Assembly (NCBI RefSeq): GCF_000284515.1
Contig: NC_017668.1
Span: 3,038,001-3,102,000, forward strand
Direction of reading: 5' to 3'
DNA length: 64,000 nucleotides
From: Halobacillus halophilus DSM 2266
GTDB lineage: Bacteria > Bacillota > Bacilli > Bacillales > Halobacillaceae
The notes below the pieces were generated by a model, which was given only the letters and a program-made list of their open reading frames with translations, made no database searches and had not been told where the DNA came from. A program made the position numbers and the translations under genes. This document shows, piece by piece, positions 26,506 through 36,298 of this stretch. Each line of letters starts with the position of its first letter. Position 1 is the first letter of the stretch.

Positions 26506-27424
26506 CCAATCACTGCCTCTCATTCTCATAACCTTTTATTTAGTACATGGTATTCTGATTGCTTTCTCCGCACACTTTCTAAATAAACGCGTCACTAAGG
26601 AAGATAGAGGAATAATCAGCTGGATTTGTGTAGTAAGTTTCTTCATCCCTATAGCCGGTGAAATCTTAGGAATAATTACTTGGATGATTTCTAAACACGT
26701 TGGATCTAATCAAATGCTGAACGAATACGACGATTATATAAAATTTGAACCACTCAATCTTGAGCATCTGCGCTACCAGGCGGAGGAAAACATGGACTTG
26801 CTCCCTATAGGTGAAGCCATACAATCCGATGAATCTAAGGACCATAAAGACCTGATTCTGCGATTGATCAACTCGAACATTACGAATAAAGGAAAATATT
26901 TAAATTTAGGACTTACTAATAATGACTCAGAAACCGTACACTACTCTGCGACTACGCTTAATGTTTTAAATAACCGTATGGAAAAGGAACTGGAACAGGC
27001 AAAACTCGCCTTTGATCCGGCTCACCCAGCTACCATCCACCACCTGGTTCAGGTTTATGAACGCTTTATCGATAGTGGTCTCCTTGAAGAAAATGCTCAA
27101 AAAAGGTTGGAAAAAGAGTATGTGGACGTTTTGGAAAGAGAAGTCAGTACTCCTGGAGAAGCCACTTGGCTTTATTTTAATCTTGGGAAAATCTATAAGC
27201 GGACCAGTCAAAAAGACAGGGCGATTCAGGCTTTCAATGCCTTGATCGAACATTTCCCAAACGAACCCGAAGGATACCTGCAATTAATAGAAATCTACTA
27301 TGATAGGCGTAATTGGTCCGCCCTAAAATCGTTAACCTGGAATTTATATGAGCATGTGCCGGAAGAGAAAATACCAGAAAAGCAAAGGTTCATCGTTCGT
27401 CACATAGGAGGTATCGGTGTATGA
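26498..27424 (+). CDS. pelE: PelE-like membrane protein with TPR-like repeats
   Basis: 308 residues starting with TTG inside the end of pelD. Two membrane helices (about 8-28 and 37-60) are followed by a cytoplasmic helical region; about 180-300 reads as TPR units (TWLYFNLGKIYKRTSQKDRA, then FPNEPEGYLQLIEIYYDRRN). PelE is the scaffold that links PelD to the glycosyltransferase PelF. Called from order, topology and TPR content. The stop overlaps pelA by 4 bp. Confidence 0.82.
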   Translation: MDNQSLPLILITFYLVHGILIAFSAHFLNKRVTKEDRGIISWICVVSFFIPIAGEILGIITWMISKHVGSNQMLNEYDDYIKFEPLNLEHLRYQAEENMDLLPIGEAIQSDESKDHKDLILRLINSNITNKGKYLNLGLTNNDSETVHYSATTLNVLNNRMEKELEQAKLAFDPAHPATIHHLVQVYERFIDSGLLEENAQKRLEKEYVDVLEREVSTPGEATWLYFNLGKIYKRTSQKDRAIQAFNALIEHFPNEPEGYLQLIEIYYDRRNWSALKSLTWNLYEHVPEEKIPEKQRFIVRHIGGIGV

Positions 27425-29262
27425 AAAAACGGACGTTATTCACTGTCAGCGGGTTATTTTTATTACTGTCGTCGACTATTTTATTTTTACAATTTATTCG
27501 TCTGGATCTATTCCACCAGTGGTTTCCAGCTAAAAGTGCTTCCTTATCAGATACGGAAACGATGAGCGCACTTAAGGAACCACTTCCAGGCCAAGAAATG
27601 AATATTTATATGCACCGTAACGACAGCGATTTATCGCAAGGTGCGATCGATAATATACAAAAAGCTATGGATTATGCGAAGGTTCGCTATACCGAAATCT
27701 CTGCATCAGAAATAAGTAACATATCCCCTTCTCCTTATAACGTACTTGTTTTAGCAGGAGAGCACTCAAAGAACTGGCCGCTTGAGAGAATTAAAGCCTT
27801 TGTGGAAAACGGAGGACGCCTGTACATAGGGGCAAGATTTATTAATGAAGAATGGAACGAATTGTTAGGTATTACCGATGTGAATGATTTTAAAGACGGT
27901 ATTTACGGTCTGACTTTTGAAAAAGAACTATTCCCTGGGTACATGGATCTTGACCAGACCTCTAAGCTTTTTTCTCACAGCATTGCCGACGTGGAACTTT
28001 CAAAAGAATCAGAAGTATTCATAACTGCACAGAATGAACCGATCTTATGGTCTAATCGTTATGGAGAAGGAAAAGTAATGGTGTGGAATACGAGCTCCGT
28101 GACGGAGAAAAACTCCAGGGGTTTGATGCTTCAGGCTCTTTCTTTTTTACCTCCTGCCTTTGCCAGCAATCAAGCTGGTATCAAGGTGATGCACATTGAC
28201 GATTTCCCGTCTCCAGTACCAGCTGAAACCTCTGAAGTTATTCAGAATCACTACGATCTTTCAATACAGGATTTCTATACCGATATCTGGTGGGAAGACA
28301 TGAAGGAATTGAGTCACAAGTATGAGCTGAGTTATACAGGATATTTAATTGGCACTTACGAGGATGAAATGAGAATGACGGCTGAAGAACTCATTTCTGA
28401 ACGACGTTATCCCATGCTTTATTTTGGAAGAAATCTTTTGAAGGAGAAAGGAGAACTTGGGCTCCATGGATACAATCACCAGTCACTCGTGACAAATGAG
28501 GAAACCATCGACCCCTCACTACAGTACATGCCATGGGACAGCCAAATGCAAATGGAGGATTCGTTAAAGAGGGCCGTCCAGCTTTTCGATTACTATTTTC
28601 CTGCCGAGCAAATTGAATCTTACGTGCCACCTTCTAACATTTTAAATGAAACCGGACTGGCAGCCCTTCAAAACGCGTTGCCCAATTTAAAGACGGTGGC
28701 TGCTCTCTATACAGGGACCGCATCGGAGGGAAGTTTCATACAGGAATTTGAGCAGGACGATAAATATCCTGACCTTTACCATTTCCCGAGAATTTCAAGT
28801 GGGTACATGGAGACAGCAGAAGATCAGTTCATCCAAGTGGATGCGATTGCAAACTTTGGTATGGTTTCGCACTTTATCCACCCCGATGATGTACTGGACA
28901 GCCAGCGGAGCGGGGATAAAGGCTGGCCAGGTCTTAAAGACAACTTTGCATCTATGGCACGTTCTATTCACCAGACATATCCCTATTTGGATAATATGGT
29001 GCAGTCACAGGCTACTAACCGAATGAAACAGTATCAAGCGTCCGATATTCAAGTAACTTATGAACCCGGCCAAATTAATATTAAAGGAAACGAGATGCTA
29101 TCCCCTTCCCTCCTATTTCTTCGGGTAAATCAGGAACAGCATTTAGAAACAGGGACGTACTCTTTCGGGGTGGTAGAGCGATTTAGTGAAACAGAATCGC
29201 TTTATAAAGTTACATTAACCAAACCTTCGGCAAAAATTAGTATAAAGGATGATTCATTATGA
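27421..29262 (+). CDS. pelA: PelA-like polysaccharide deacetylase (DUF2194), no hydrolase domain
   Basis: 613 residues, anchored outside the membrane by one N-terminal helix (about 7-27). A flavodoxin/amidotransferase-like domain (about 50-240, YNVLVLAGEHSKNWP) precedes a NodB-like deacetylase domain. Its metal/catalytic motifs appear as VMHIDDFPSP (about 255) and LGLHGYNHQ (about 348). It should partly deacetylate the GalNAc polymer. Pseudomonas PelA also carries a glycoside hydrolase; here that part is absent and a separate GH114-like gene lies divergently upstream. ATGA overlaps join it to pelE and pelF. Confidence 0.83.
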   Translation: MKKRTLFTVSGLFLLLSSTILFLQFIRLDLFHQWFPAKSASLSDTETMSALKEPLPGQEMNIYMHRNDSDLSQGAIDNIQKAMDYAKVRYTEISASEISNISPSPYNVLVLAGEHSKNWPLERIKAFVENGGRLYIGARFINEEWNELLGITDVNDFKDGIYGLTFEKELFPGYMDLDQTSKLFSHSIADVELSKESEVFITAQNEPILWSNRYGEGKVMVWNTSSVTEKNSRGLMLQALSFLPPAFASNQAGIKVMHIDDFPSPVPAETSEVIQNHYDLSIQDFYTDIWWEDMKELSHKYELSYTGYLIGTYEDEMRMTAEELISERRYPMLYFGRNLLKEKGELGLHGYNHQSLVTNEETIDPSLQYMPWDSQMQMEDSLKRAVQLFDYYFPAEQIESYVPPSNILNETGLAALQNALPNLKTVAALYTGTASEGSFIQEFEQDDKYPDLYHFPRISSGYMETAEDQFIQVDAIANFGMVSHFIHPDDVLDSQRSGDKGWPGLKDNFASMARSIHQTYPYLDNMVQSQATNRMKQYQASDIQVTYEPGQINIKGNEMLSPSLLFLRVNQEQHLETGTYSFGVVERFSETESLYKVTLTKPSAKISIKDDSL

Positions 29263-30680
29263 GAATCGGAATGGTCGTCGAGGGGAGTTATCCCTATGTG
29301 AGCGGAGGGGTCGCAAGCTGGGTGCAGATGATTATTACTCAGATGCCAAAGCACGAGTTTGTCATTATTGCGATTACACCAAAAGAGATGTCTGTTGAGG
29401 ATTATCGATATGATTTACCCTCCAACGTCGTTCAAGTGGAGAATCTGCCTCTTAATTTTAAGCAAAAAACAAAAAAGCGAAGGATACCCCTGACTGAATC
29501 TGATCAGGTTAACCTCACCGAATGGATGATGTTCAGCAAGGTAGAATCGCAGGCATTAGATGTCTTTAGCCAGAAATTAGGGACTAGGGAAGCGTTTTTT
29601 TCCAGTGAACTTTTTTGGCGGCTGGTACAGGGAAGTTACCAGAAAGAAAACCAGTCCGGTTCCTTCATTGATTATTTCTGGATGTGGCGTGGAATGTTTA
29701 CTCCCATCATTGAATTGCTTCAGTTTCCTTTTCCTGAAGTTGACCTTATACATTCAGCATCCACGGGCTATGCAGGCCTGGTTGCTGCTTCAATTAAAAG
29801 ACAGCAGAATGTCCCCTTCCTTTTAACGGAACATGGCATTTATTCCAGGGAACGAGAGGAAGAAATCCTACAGGCCGGGTGGATTCCTGATTATTATAAA
29901 AAACGCTGGGTTACTTTTTTTCACCATCTATCCAGGCAAGCCTACAAAGATGCGGATGATGTTATAACACTTTTTGAACGAAACAGTCTGCTGCAGAAAG
30001 AAATAGGAGCAGCTGAAGAAAAACTGTCGATTGTACCAAACGGCATTCACTTTGATCGTCTTTCCAACATTCAGAAACGTGATAAAACAGAAGTTAAACT
30101 AAGTATCGGTGCAATTGTGCGTGTTGTCCCCATAAAAGATATTAAAACTATGATTAATGCAGCTAAAATTTTGGATGACAGCAAGGTTCCTTTTGAGCTT
30201 ATCATTATGGGTCCGCTCGATGAGGATAAGGATTATGCAGAGGAATGTCAGCGAATGATTACACAATTAGAAATGGAGCACTGCGTTGTGCTCGCTGGCA
30301 AAGTTAATATTATGGAATACCTGCCTCAATTTGATGTTTGCCTATTGACCAGTATTTCTGAAGGCCAGCCGCTTGCCGTTCTTGAAGGAATGGCTGCAGG
30401 CATTCCCTATATAGTAAGTGACGTAGGATCCTGTTCCGAACTAATTCACGGACGTGATGATGATCCCTATGGTCCCGCCGGTTTTGTCGTGCCTCCAGTC
30501 AACCCTAAGCAGATAGCTGAATACTGTGAGTGGATCTATCATCATCCTCAAGAAGCGATCAAATTAGGAAAAAACGGACAGAAACGGGCAGAAAATTACT
30601 ATCAAATCCATCAGTTTATTGAACAGTACGCTGAACTCTATGAAGCAAGGGGGCAACAATATGGCCGGTATAGGATTTAA
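29259..30680 (+). CDS. pelF: PelF, GT4 glycosyltransferase
   Basis: 473 residues, cytoplasmic GT-B glycosyltransferase that polymerises UDP-GalNAc into Pel. The start MRIGMVVEGSYPYVSGGVASW has the glycine-rich loop of PelF. The C-terminal half carries SIVPNGIHFDRL, VRVVPIKDIKT and the GT4 signature TSISEGQPLAVLEGMAAGIPYI with the EX7E glutamates. Length is near the family norm. It shares ATGA with pelA, and pelG starts inside its last codons. Confidence 0.95.
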   Translation: MRIGMVVEGSYPYVSGGVASWVQMIITQMPKHEFVIIAITPKEMSVEDYRYDLPSNVVQVENLPLNFKQKTKKRRIPLTESDQVNLTEWMMFSKVESQALDVFSQKLGTREAFFSSELFWRLVQGSYQKENQSGSFIDYFWMWRGMFTPIIELLQFPFPEVDLIHSASTGYAGLVAASIKRQQNVPFLLTEHGIYSREREEEILQAGWIPDYYKKRWVTFFHHLSRQAYKDADDVITLFERNSLLQKEIGAAEEKLSIVPNGIHFDRLSNIQKRDKTEVKLSIGAIVRVVPIKDIKTMINAAKILDDSKVPFELIIMGPLDEDKDYAEECQRMITQLEMEHCVVLAGKVNIMEYLPQFDVCLLTSISEGQPLAVLEGMAAGIPYIVSDVGSCSELIHGRDDDPYGPAGFVVPPVNPKQIAEYCEWIYHHPQEAIKLGKNGQKRAENYYQIHQFIEQYAELYEARGQQYGRYRI

Positions 30681-32133
30681 ACTGCAGAGGTTATTTCAGG
30701 AGGATTATTTTTCTTCCCGTATAAAAGCCTATACATTTGCAGGACTGGTTACATCAGGACCTTGGCTGGTTGTTATTGTCACCATAGCTCTTATTCAATG
30801 GATCACCTCCTCCTTCCCTTTTGTGAATCTGGAAGAAAGAAGATTATTTAATATCTCTGTAGCTTACTGCTTTATCTTCTCACAGGTCTTGTTTGGTATT
30901 CAGCAGTTAATTGTTACACGTTATACCGCTGATTTGTTTTATCAAAAACGCACAGGTGAAGTTTTTTCTACTTTTATAGGTATGACGAAGGTGACTCTTG
31001 GGCTTTCGCTAGTAAGCTGGCTCATCTTTGCGGGATGGTCCTCTCTTCCTTTTCTGTATGAACTGCTAATGCTTACTCTTTATGTCACTGTCAATATGAT
31101 TTGGGTGCTATTCCTGTTTTTAAGTGCTGCAAAGTTTTATCAAGCGGTAGCTTACAGTTTCTTAAGCGGAGGCATTGTATCCTTCCTCCTCGTGTGGCTG
31201 GTGGGAAGAAATATGAGCAGTCTACCTGAATTTTCTCACTCCCCCAGCTTCTTTTTACTGCTCAGCTTTACGGGAGGGATGATTATTACCCTGTTTGGTC
31301 TGCTAATGTGTATGCTAATAACATTCCCTGAACGTTCAATAGAAGGTCAGTATAGTTACCTTAGTTATTTCGATGAGCTCCCATCGCTGTTCTGGACAGG
31401 CTTTCTATACAACGTAGGAATTTGGGTTTGCAACTGGGTTATTTGGTTTGGAGAAGGTCGATCCACGCTGCTGAACACCTTTGTTTTTCATCGGATTTAT
31501 GACACCGCTATTTTCTGGTCATACTTGACGATTATTCCAGCTATGATTTTGTTTGTGGTCTCATTGGAAACCCGTTTCTATGAACGGTACCGTGTTTTTT
31601 ATGGCTATATCAACGAAGGTGGAACTCTTCAGCAGATTAAAAGGGCTAAAGAAGCGATGCAGCTTGTGCTTAAGCAAGAGATGGGAAGGCTTATTAGAAG
31701 TCAGGGCATTATTTCTCTCTTGATTCTGCTCTCAGCTGGCTATATTGTGTCCATTATTGCTCTTGATTCACGTATTATTTCGATCTTCCGCTTCACTACG
31801 GTGGGAGCGTTCTCCAATGCAATGGTACTTGTGATTACTCTTATTCTACTTTACTTCGAAGACCGAAGAGGGGCTATGTACACCTCCATTGTATTTTTTG
31901 GTTTAAATCTTTCTTTGTCGCTCGTCTTTATCCCCTTCGGCTATGATGGTTACGGCCTTAGTTTTTCGATAGGTTCCACCTGTGCCTTTCTTTTCTCAGT
32001 TTCACGCTTAGTATTCTTTATCGAAAAAGTGGATTATTACGCTTTCTGTCAACCTCAGGCAATTTCAACAAATGAAAAAAGAAGACCTTTCTCCAAAATG
32101 GGAAGATGGCTGAATAAAAACACTATATTTTAA
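30661..32133 (+). CDS. pelG: PelG, polysaccharide transporter (MOP superfamily)
   Basis: 490 residues with about 12 membrane helices. It begins MAGIGFKLQRLFQED, the conserved start of PelG, and is believed to move the polymer across the membrane with PelD/PelE/PelF. The start at 30661 overlaps the end of pelF by 20 bp; AAGGGGGCAACAAT is the ribosome site. No outer-membrane export genes (pelB, pelC) follow, as expected for a Gram-positive. Confidence 0.93.
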   Translation: MAGIGFKLQRLFQEDYFSSRIKAYTFAGLVTSGPWLVVIVTIALIQWITSSFPFVNLEERRLFNISVAYCFIFSQVLFGIQQLIVTRYTADLFYQKRTGEVFSTFIGMTKVTLGLSLVSWLIFAGWSSLPFLYELLMLTLYVTVNMIWVLFLFLSAAKFYQAVAYSFLSGGIVSFLLVWLVGRNMSSLPEFSHSPSFFLLLSFTGGMIITLFGLLMCMLITFPERSIEGQYSYLSYFDELPSLFWTGFLYNVGIWVCNWVIWFGEGRSTLLNTFVFHRIYDTAIFWSYLTIIPAMILFVVSLETRFYERYRVFYGYINEGGTLQQIKRAKEAMQLVLKQEMGRLIRSQGIISLLILLSAGYIVSIIALDSRIISIFRFTTVGAFSNAMVLVITLILLYFEDRRGAMYTSIVFFGLNLSLSLVFIPFGYDGYGLSFSIGSTCAFLFSVSRLVFFIEKVDYYAFCQPQAISTNEKRRPFSKMGRWLNKNTIF

Positions 32134-32188
32134 ATTGGATTGAAGAGGTGCTGATCCCTTTTAAAGGAGGAAATCTGCACCTCTATCC

Positions 32189-32638
32189 TCATTTTTTATA
32201 ATCCCACGTCACTACCCACTTCTCTTTCACTTTTGTGACCACAACCTTCTGATGTAAAGTGAACAGGCCATATTTTCCTCGAAAAGTCTGGGCCACTGTC
32301 ATGCTGTAAGCAATGGGAAAAGGTTTCACTCCCTTTTCCATACGCCAATTTTTGACTTTATTTATTTCTTCTATGGTAAAAGTAAATGTATCAACCCCAA
32401 AGTGATTCATGAAAACATGAGCCCGGTCCTGAATGTAGGGGCCCTTCGCAAATTTTTCTTTCATAAGGGGATGAAAAAGCTTCCAGGAATCCGAGTATTC
32501 ACCTCTTTGTTCAAACGAATAGAAGTTCTCAACCACTGCTTTGGCTTGTTGAGCAGGACTTGTCTTATACATCACCACACCTGTTATTCCACCCGCGATA
32601 ATCAGTATCCCAATGATCAGCGCTATCTTGCCGTTCAT
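32189..32638 (-). CDS. Membrane-anchored hypothetical protein, possibly NTF2-like
   Basis: 149 residues: one N-terminal helix (about 4-24), then an extracellular domain with the pattern of a small alpha+beta cone fold (helix AQQAKAVVENFYSFEQRGEYSDSWKLFHP, then strands ending KWVVTWDY). This helix-rich start and beta end resemble NTF2-like proteins, but I cannot name a family. It is convergent with pelG, whose end it nearly meets, and has its own short gap to the LtaS-like gene. Confidence 0.65.
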   Translation of the reverse strand: MNGKIALIIGILIIAGGITGVVMYKTSPAQQAKAVVENFYSFEQRGEYSDSWKLFHPLMKEKFAKGPYIQDRAHVFMNHFGVDTFTFTIEEINKVKNWRMEKGVKPFPIAYSMTVAQTFRGKYGLFTLHQKVVVTKVKEKWVVTWDYKK

Positions 32639-32702
32639 CCCTCATCCTCCTATTTCAGACTCCCTATTACCCTATGCACCCAAAGTTTAGAATACGAATA
32701 GA

Positions 32703-32737
32703 ACCTCAGGTCATCCATATTTTGGATGACCTGAGGT
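32703..32737. repeat. Palindromic repeat, copy 3
   Basis: ACCTCAGGTCATCCA (32703-32717), loop TATTT, TGGATGACCTGAGGT (32723-32737). Both arms are exact. It lies between the LtaS-like gene and the small membrane protein, which read in the same direction. Confidence 0.88.
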
Positions 32738-32751
32738 CCTATAAATTAGCT

Positions 32752-34827
32752 TTATTCCAAATCGTACAATTCTTGGGTAACGTGCTGCTTACCGGTCAGC
32801 ACATCATATTGAAAGTGCTGGTAATCTTTTAATATCTTTTGTGTGGATGAAGGCAGTTCATCAGTTGAAGGAACGGTTTCGCCATCTGGAGTCATATAAA
32901 TCATGTCTCGAAAAGCCGGGAGTTCCTGCTTCATTCCTTCTAGAAAGTCATAAAATTTCGGTGTCTCATAATGAAGAGCATCCGCCACCATAGGTGCGAG
33001 GTAAACAGGACTTACTGTTCCAACTTCCTTTTTCATATCCATTTCGAAATTAGACAGAAATACTAATGGAGTTTCATAGAACTTCGCCTGCTGTTTCTGG
33101 TCCTCCTCATTCCCAAATCCTGTCTCTTTATAAGCTTTCAAATTTGCGCCAATGGAAGGAAGGTGATCACCAAAGAAAACTACTACGGTAGGTTCGTCCA
33201 TTTCCTGAATACTTTCGTTCAGTTTTTTGAGTGTCTCATCTGATCGTTTGATCCCCTCTGAATAAACTTCAATCTGTCTCTCGGTATCAGGAGAAAACCC
33301 CTCTCCGCTCACATCAATCGTGCTTCCTCCCTCATACTTATCTTTACTATAGGGAAGGTGATTGGCGATTGTGACCGCATGGATGAAAGCCGGTTGTTCC
33401 TGCTGTTCTACCGTATCGAGCAGTTCTTTCACTACAGATCTGTCTGAAACGAACTGTTTATTATCTTTTTTTGTATAAGTCATATCATCGAGGAACGTAG
33501 ATTGATCAAATCCAAGATTCGGATACACTCGCTGTCTGCGGTACAGATTGCCTCCATTTGGATGAATAGCTTCACTGTAGTATCCTCGATCATTTAAATA
33601 CGACACAACCGATGGATAGTTGTCATTCGCTAAAATATGATTGAAGGGGTTCCCTCCCGGGTTGATGTAACTCATAGAATAGCTGGTCAATGCCTCAAAT
33701 TCTACATTAGCCGTTTCTCCTCCAAAAGAAGGGCTCAAAATCTGCCCTGAAGGGTACTCTTCCATTAGACGTCGTGTATTTTTCATTGGGTCTTCTGAGA
33801 ATTTGACATCCAGATTGGTTGGATCCCAGAAGGTCTCATTCATGAAAAAGATAATATTCGGCTGTACCGATTTTTCTTTTTCATCATCTGATCGTGCGAA
33901 AACTTCATTCGCATTAACCACAGAATCTTCCATTACTGTTTGATTGTACGGATCAGGCTTTTCTACTACATCCAACTTAATGTTAGAGATCATCCCAAGC
34001 ACAGGACCATTGTAATAATAATTGTTTTGCTGGTTCCAAGGCATGAAGCTTGTATACTCTTCATAGTAGCTTTCTGTAAAACGATCATCATAGAGCAGAA
34101 AGGAATACAATAGATAAGCCACCGGAACAAGTATAACCAGCCGGGTAATCCACCCTATTTTTATTTTCGGCATTTTATACCAGGCAAACAAACCAGCTAC
34201 AATGACGCCTATGATTAGCAAAGTAGCCGTTATGGAAATGGAATCTGATATTAATGGAATGACATCCTGAAGCTGGCCAATTTGAATAAAATCATTAGGA
34301 AATAATGGTTCATTCCGATAGATCTGTTTGTAATGATTCACCAGTGCCAGTATAAAGGACACAAGTAAAGCAATGCCACCGCCCATGTAAGTTTCTCCGA
34401 CCAGGAGAATAAGCGCCAAAGTAAAGAGGGATAACAAAAAAGCCGTAAACATATAACGCTCAGGATATTCCTGAACCCATTCCGTTGCTCTGCCCAGCGT
34501 AATATCCAGATGGAAAACCATAAATAGATAGGAAGCAGCCGCGCCAACCATTACCGAAACGAGCAAGGCTGTTGCAACTCTATATATACGAGATTTATAT
34601 AAAGTGTCTATCTTATTTCGTTTATGCAGCCACCATGTAGCTGTCCCCCACATAACCAACGAAAGTACTAGAATAGATGTTCCGAGGCCAACGGTATGAA
34701 TTTGAGCCCAGTCTATTACAGTGTTCCATCCCGAAGAAATGGAATACGTAAGTATGCTGTAGCATAAGCCTAACGCTACAGTAAAGAAAAGAAATAACGG
34801 AAATGTACGAATCAAACTCTTTCCCAT
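32752..34827 (-). CDS. LTA synthase-family sulfatase/phosphoglycerol transferase
   Basis: 691 residues. The N-terminal part (about 1-260) is a membrane domain of about seven helices; the C-terminal part is an extracellular alkaline-phosphatase-fold domain (about 320-640). PNIIFFMNETFWDPTNL and SFGGETANVEFEALTSYSM mark the metal site and the nucleophile Thr of the LtaS/MdoB family; FFGDHLPSIG and HYETP follow. Such enzymes move glycerol-phosphate from phosphatidylglycerol onto a glycolipid or polymer. The membrane domain is longer than in B. subtilis LtaS, so the acceptor may differ. Next to the exopolysaccharide genes but on the opposite strand. Confidence 0.88.
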   Translation of the reverse strand: MGKSLIRTFPLFLFFTVALGLCYSILTYSISSGWNTVIDWAQIHTVGLGTSILVLSLVMWGTATWWLHKRNKIDTLYKSRIYRVATALLVSVMVGAAASYLFMVFHLDITLGRATEWVQEYPERYMFTAFLLSLFTLALILLVGETYMGGGIALLVSFILALVNHYKQIYRNEPLFPNDFIQIGQLQDVIPLISDSISITATLLIIGVIVAGLFAWYKMPKIKIGWITRLVILVPVAYLLYSFLLYDDRFTESYYEEYTSFMPWNQQNNYYYNGPVLGMISNIKLDVVEKPDPYNQTVMEDSVVNANEVFARSDDEKEKSVQPNIIFFMNETFWDPTNLDVKFSEDPMKNTRRLMEEYPSGQILSPSFGGETANVEFEALTSYSMSYINPGGNPFNHILANDNYPSVVSYLNDRGYYSEAIHPNGGNLYRRQRVYPNLGFDQSTFLDDMTYTKKDNKQFVSDRSVVKELLDTVEQQEQPAFIHAVTIANHLPYSKDKYEGGSTIDVSGEGFSPDTERQIEVYSEGIKRSDETLKKLNESIQEMDEPTVVVFFGDHLPSIGANLKAYKETGFGNEEDQKQQAKFYETPLVFLSNFEMDMKKEVGTVSPVYLAPMVADALHYETPKFYDFLEGMKQELPAFRDMIYMTPDGETVPSTDELPSSTQKILKDYQHFQYDVLTGKQHVTQELYDLE

Positions 34828-35000
34828 CCAAGGTACCTCCCCATTCTCTATTAATTCCGAAATAGTTCTATATTCTTCTCATTTTAGTATTAAATGTAAA
34901 TAAAATCTATATTTATGTAAAGATCATGTAAATTTTTCAATAATTATCTTCCAATTCAAGAATTATAGTTTTATGATTAAAAGTTTTGATAATGTACACA

Positions 35001-35063
35001 TACCAAAAAGCCCCACCTCAGGTCATCCATAATTTGGATGACCTGAGGTGGGGCTTTTTGGTA
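35001..35063. repeat. Palindromic repeat, copy 4, with terminator-like flanks
   Basis: 29-bp arms around a 5-base loop. The inner 15 bp are the family arm (35015-35029 and 35035-35049), and the outer bases TACCAAAAAGCCCC and GGGGCTTTTTGGTA make it symmetrical and T-rich on both sides. It sits downstream of the LacI gene, where it can act as its terminator. Confidence 0.9.
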
Positions 35064-35091
35064 GTTCTATATACAAAGAAAGAAGCACCCT

Positions 35092-36129
35092 CTACACTTT
35101 AGAGGATGCTTCCTTTTCTGTCGCAGACGCACGATGCTTAATCTCATAGGGAATAATAATACGCTTCGCAGGCTCCGACCGGTCTTTCACTTTTTCAATT
35201 AAACACTTAGCCGCCTGGCTTCCGAGCTGATAAATGTGAATATCTACAGTGGTAAGCGGCGGCCTAGTGACCTCGGACAAATACACGTTGTTGAAACTGA
35301 CAATCGAAACATCCTGAGGCACCCGTTTACCAAATTCCTCAAGCATATTTACCACACCAATACTCATTAAATCGTCCGCAATTACAAGGCCGGTAGGAGG
35401 GTCAGGGAGATTAAACAGCTCATGCACCGCCTGCCTCCCGCCTGATTTTAAGAATTCGGTATGAATGCGATAATCCTCTAAGAAGGGCAAACCTGCTTCT
35501 TTTAAGGCCAGCTCGTAACCCCGCATTCGATCTACCGTCACAATTCTGTCCTTAGAGCCGCCGATAAAACCGATATTTTTATGGCCGAGGCTAATCAGAT
35601 GGTTGGTAATGTCTTTGCCAGCTCTTACATTATCGTTATCCACATGTGTGATTTCATCCACGCGCTCCGATGGTTTTCCAACAACGACGAAGGGAAAATC
35701 CTGCTCAAGTAGAAAATTCACAACCGGGTCATCGATTTGGGAATATAGCAGAATAATGCCATCGACACGGTTGCTGTAGACCATCCGTTCTACACCTTCC
35801 TGCATTTCTTCATCCGTTTCCCCTGTACTCAGAAGCAAAGAATAATCTAAGTGATGAGCAACCGCACTGATTCCCCTCAACACTTCTGGAAAAAATGGGT
35901 TTTGAAGCGCCTTGTCTGCACTGGTAGGCATAACCACTCCAATGGACTGGGTGGACCGATTAGCCAGGTTTCGTGCATTGGCATTCGGATGATATCCCAT
36001 TTCTTTCATCGCTTTTTTTACACGCTTCTTCGTTGCCGCACTGATCCGGGGGTGGTCCGCAATCACTCGTGAAACGGTGGACGGCGCTACTCCTGCAGCT
36101 TTAGCTACTTGTTTAATGGTTACTCCCAA
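35092..36129 (-). CDS. LacI-family repressor (MalR/MdxR-like) of the maltodextrin genes
   Basis: 345 residues. The DNA-binding domain lies at the start (VTIKQVAKAAGVAPSTVSRVIADHPRI) with a hinge helix NANARNLANRST, and a periplasmic-binding-protein-like effector domain follows. It is placed behind mdxG and most likely represses mdxEFG and the GH13 gene through the TGCAAnCGGTT-type operators found there. The effector is probably maltose or a maltodextrin; that is inference. Start TTG at 36129 is favoured: GAAGG overlaps the GTG further up but is 8 bp from the TTG. Confidence 0.85.
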   Translation of the reverse strand: MGVTIKQVAKAAGVAPSTVSRVIADHPRISAATKKRVKKAMKEMGYHPNANARNLANRSTQSIGVVMPTSADKALQNPFFPEVLRGISAVAHHLDYSLLLSTGETDEEMQEGVERMVYSNRVDGIILLYSQIDDPVVNFLLEQDFPFVVVGKPSERVDEITHVDNDNVRAGKDITNHLISLGHKNIGFIGGSKDRIVTVDRMRGYELALKEAGLPFLEDYRIHTEFLKSGGRQAVHELFNLPDPPTGLVIADDLMSIGVVNMLEEFGKRVPQDVSIVSFNNVYLSEVTRPPLTTVDIHIYQLGSQAAKCLIEKVKDRSEPAKRIIIPYEIKHRASATEKEASSKV

Positions 36130-36240
36130 CACGATCACCTTCTATTTTTGTAAACAGTCTTTTTTTTAAATGGTATCTCTAATAATAACAGAAATCCAGG
36201 CAGGCTTATAGAAACCACCTGATTTCATTAACAAAAAGAA

Positions 36241-36268
36241 GATGCCTCATGTAAGTACAAAAGGCATC
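36241..36268 (-). terminator. Terminator or attenuator between mdxG and the repressor
   Basis: GATGCCT (36241-36247) pairs with AGGCATC (36262-36268). The minus strand then runs TTCTTTTTG. It lies 31 bp beyond the mdxG stop and would limit read-through into the repressor gene. Confidence 0.65.
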
Positions 36269-36298
36269 CTCCATCAATTAATCTGAATACCTTACAGG

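Noticed and set aside
32144-32183. GAGGTGC...GCACCTC inverted repeat after pelG considered as a terminator
   Set aside because: The arms are only seven bases, the loop is long, and no clear T-run follows, so support is weak; I left it out of the feature list.
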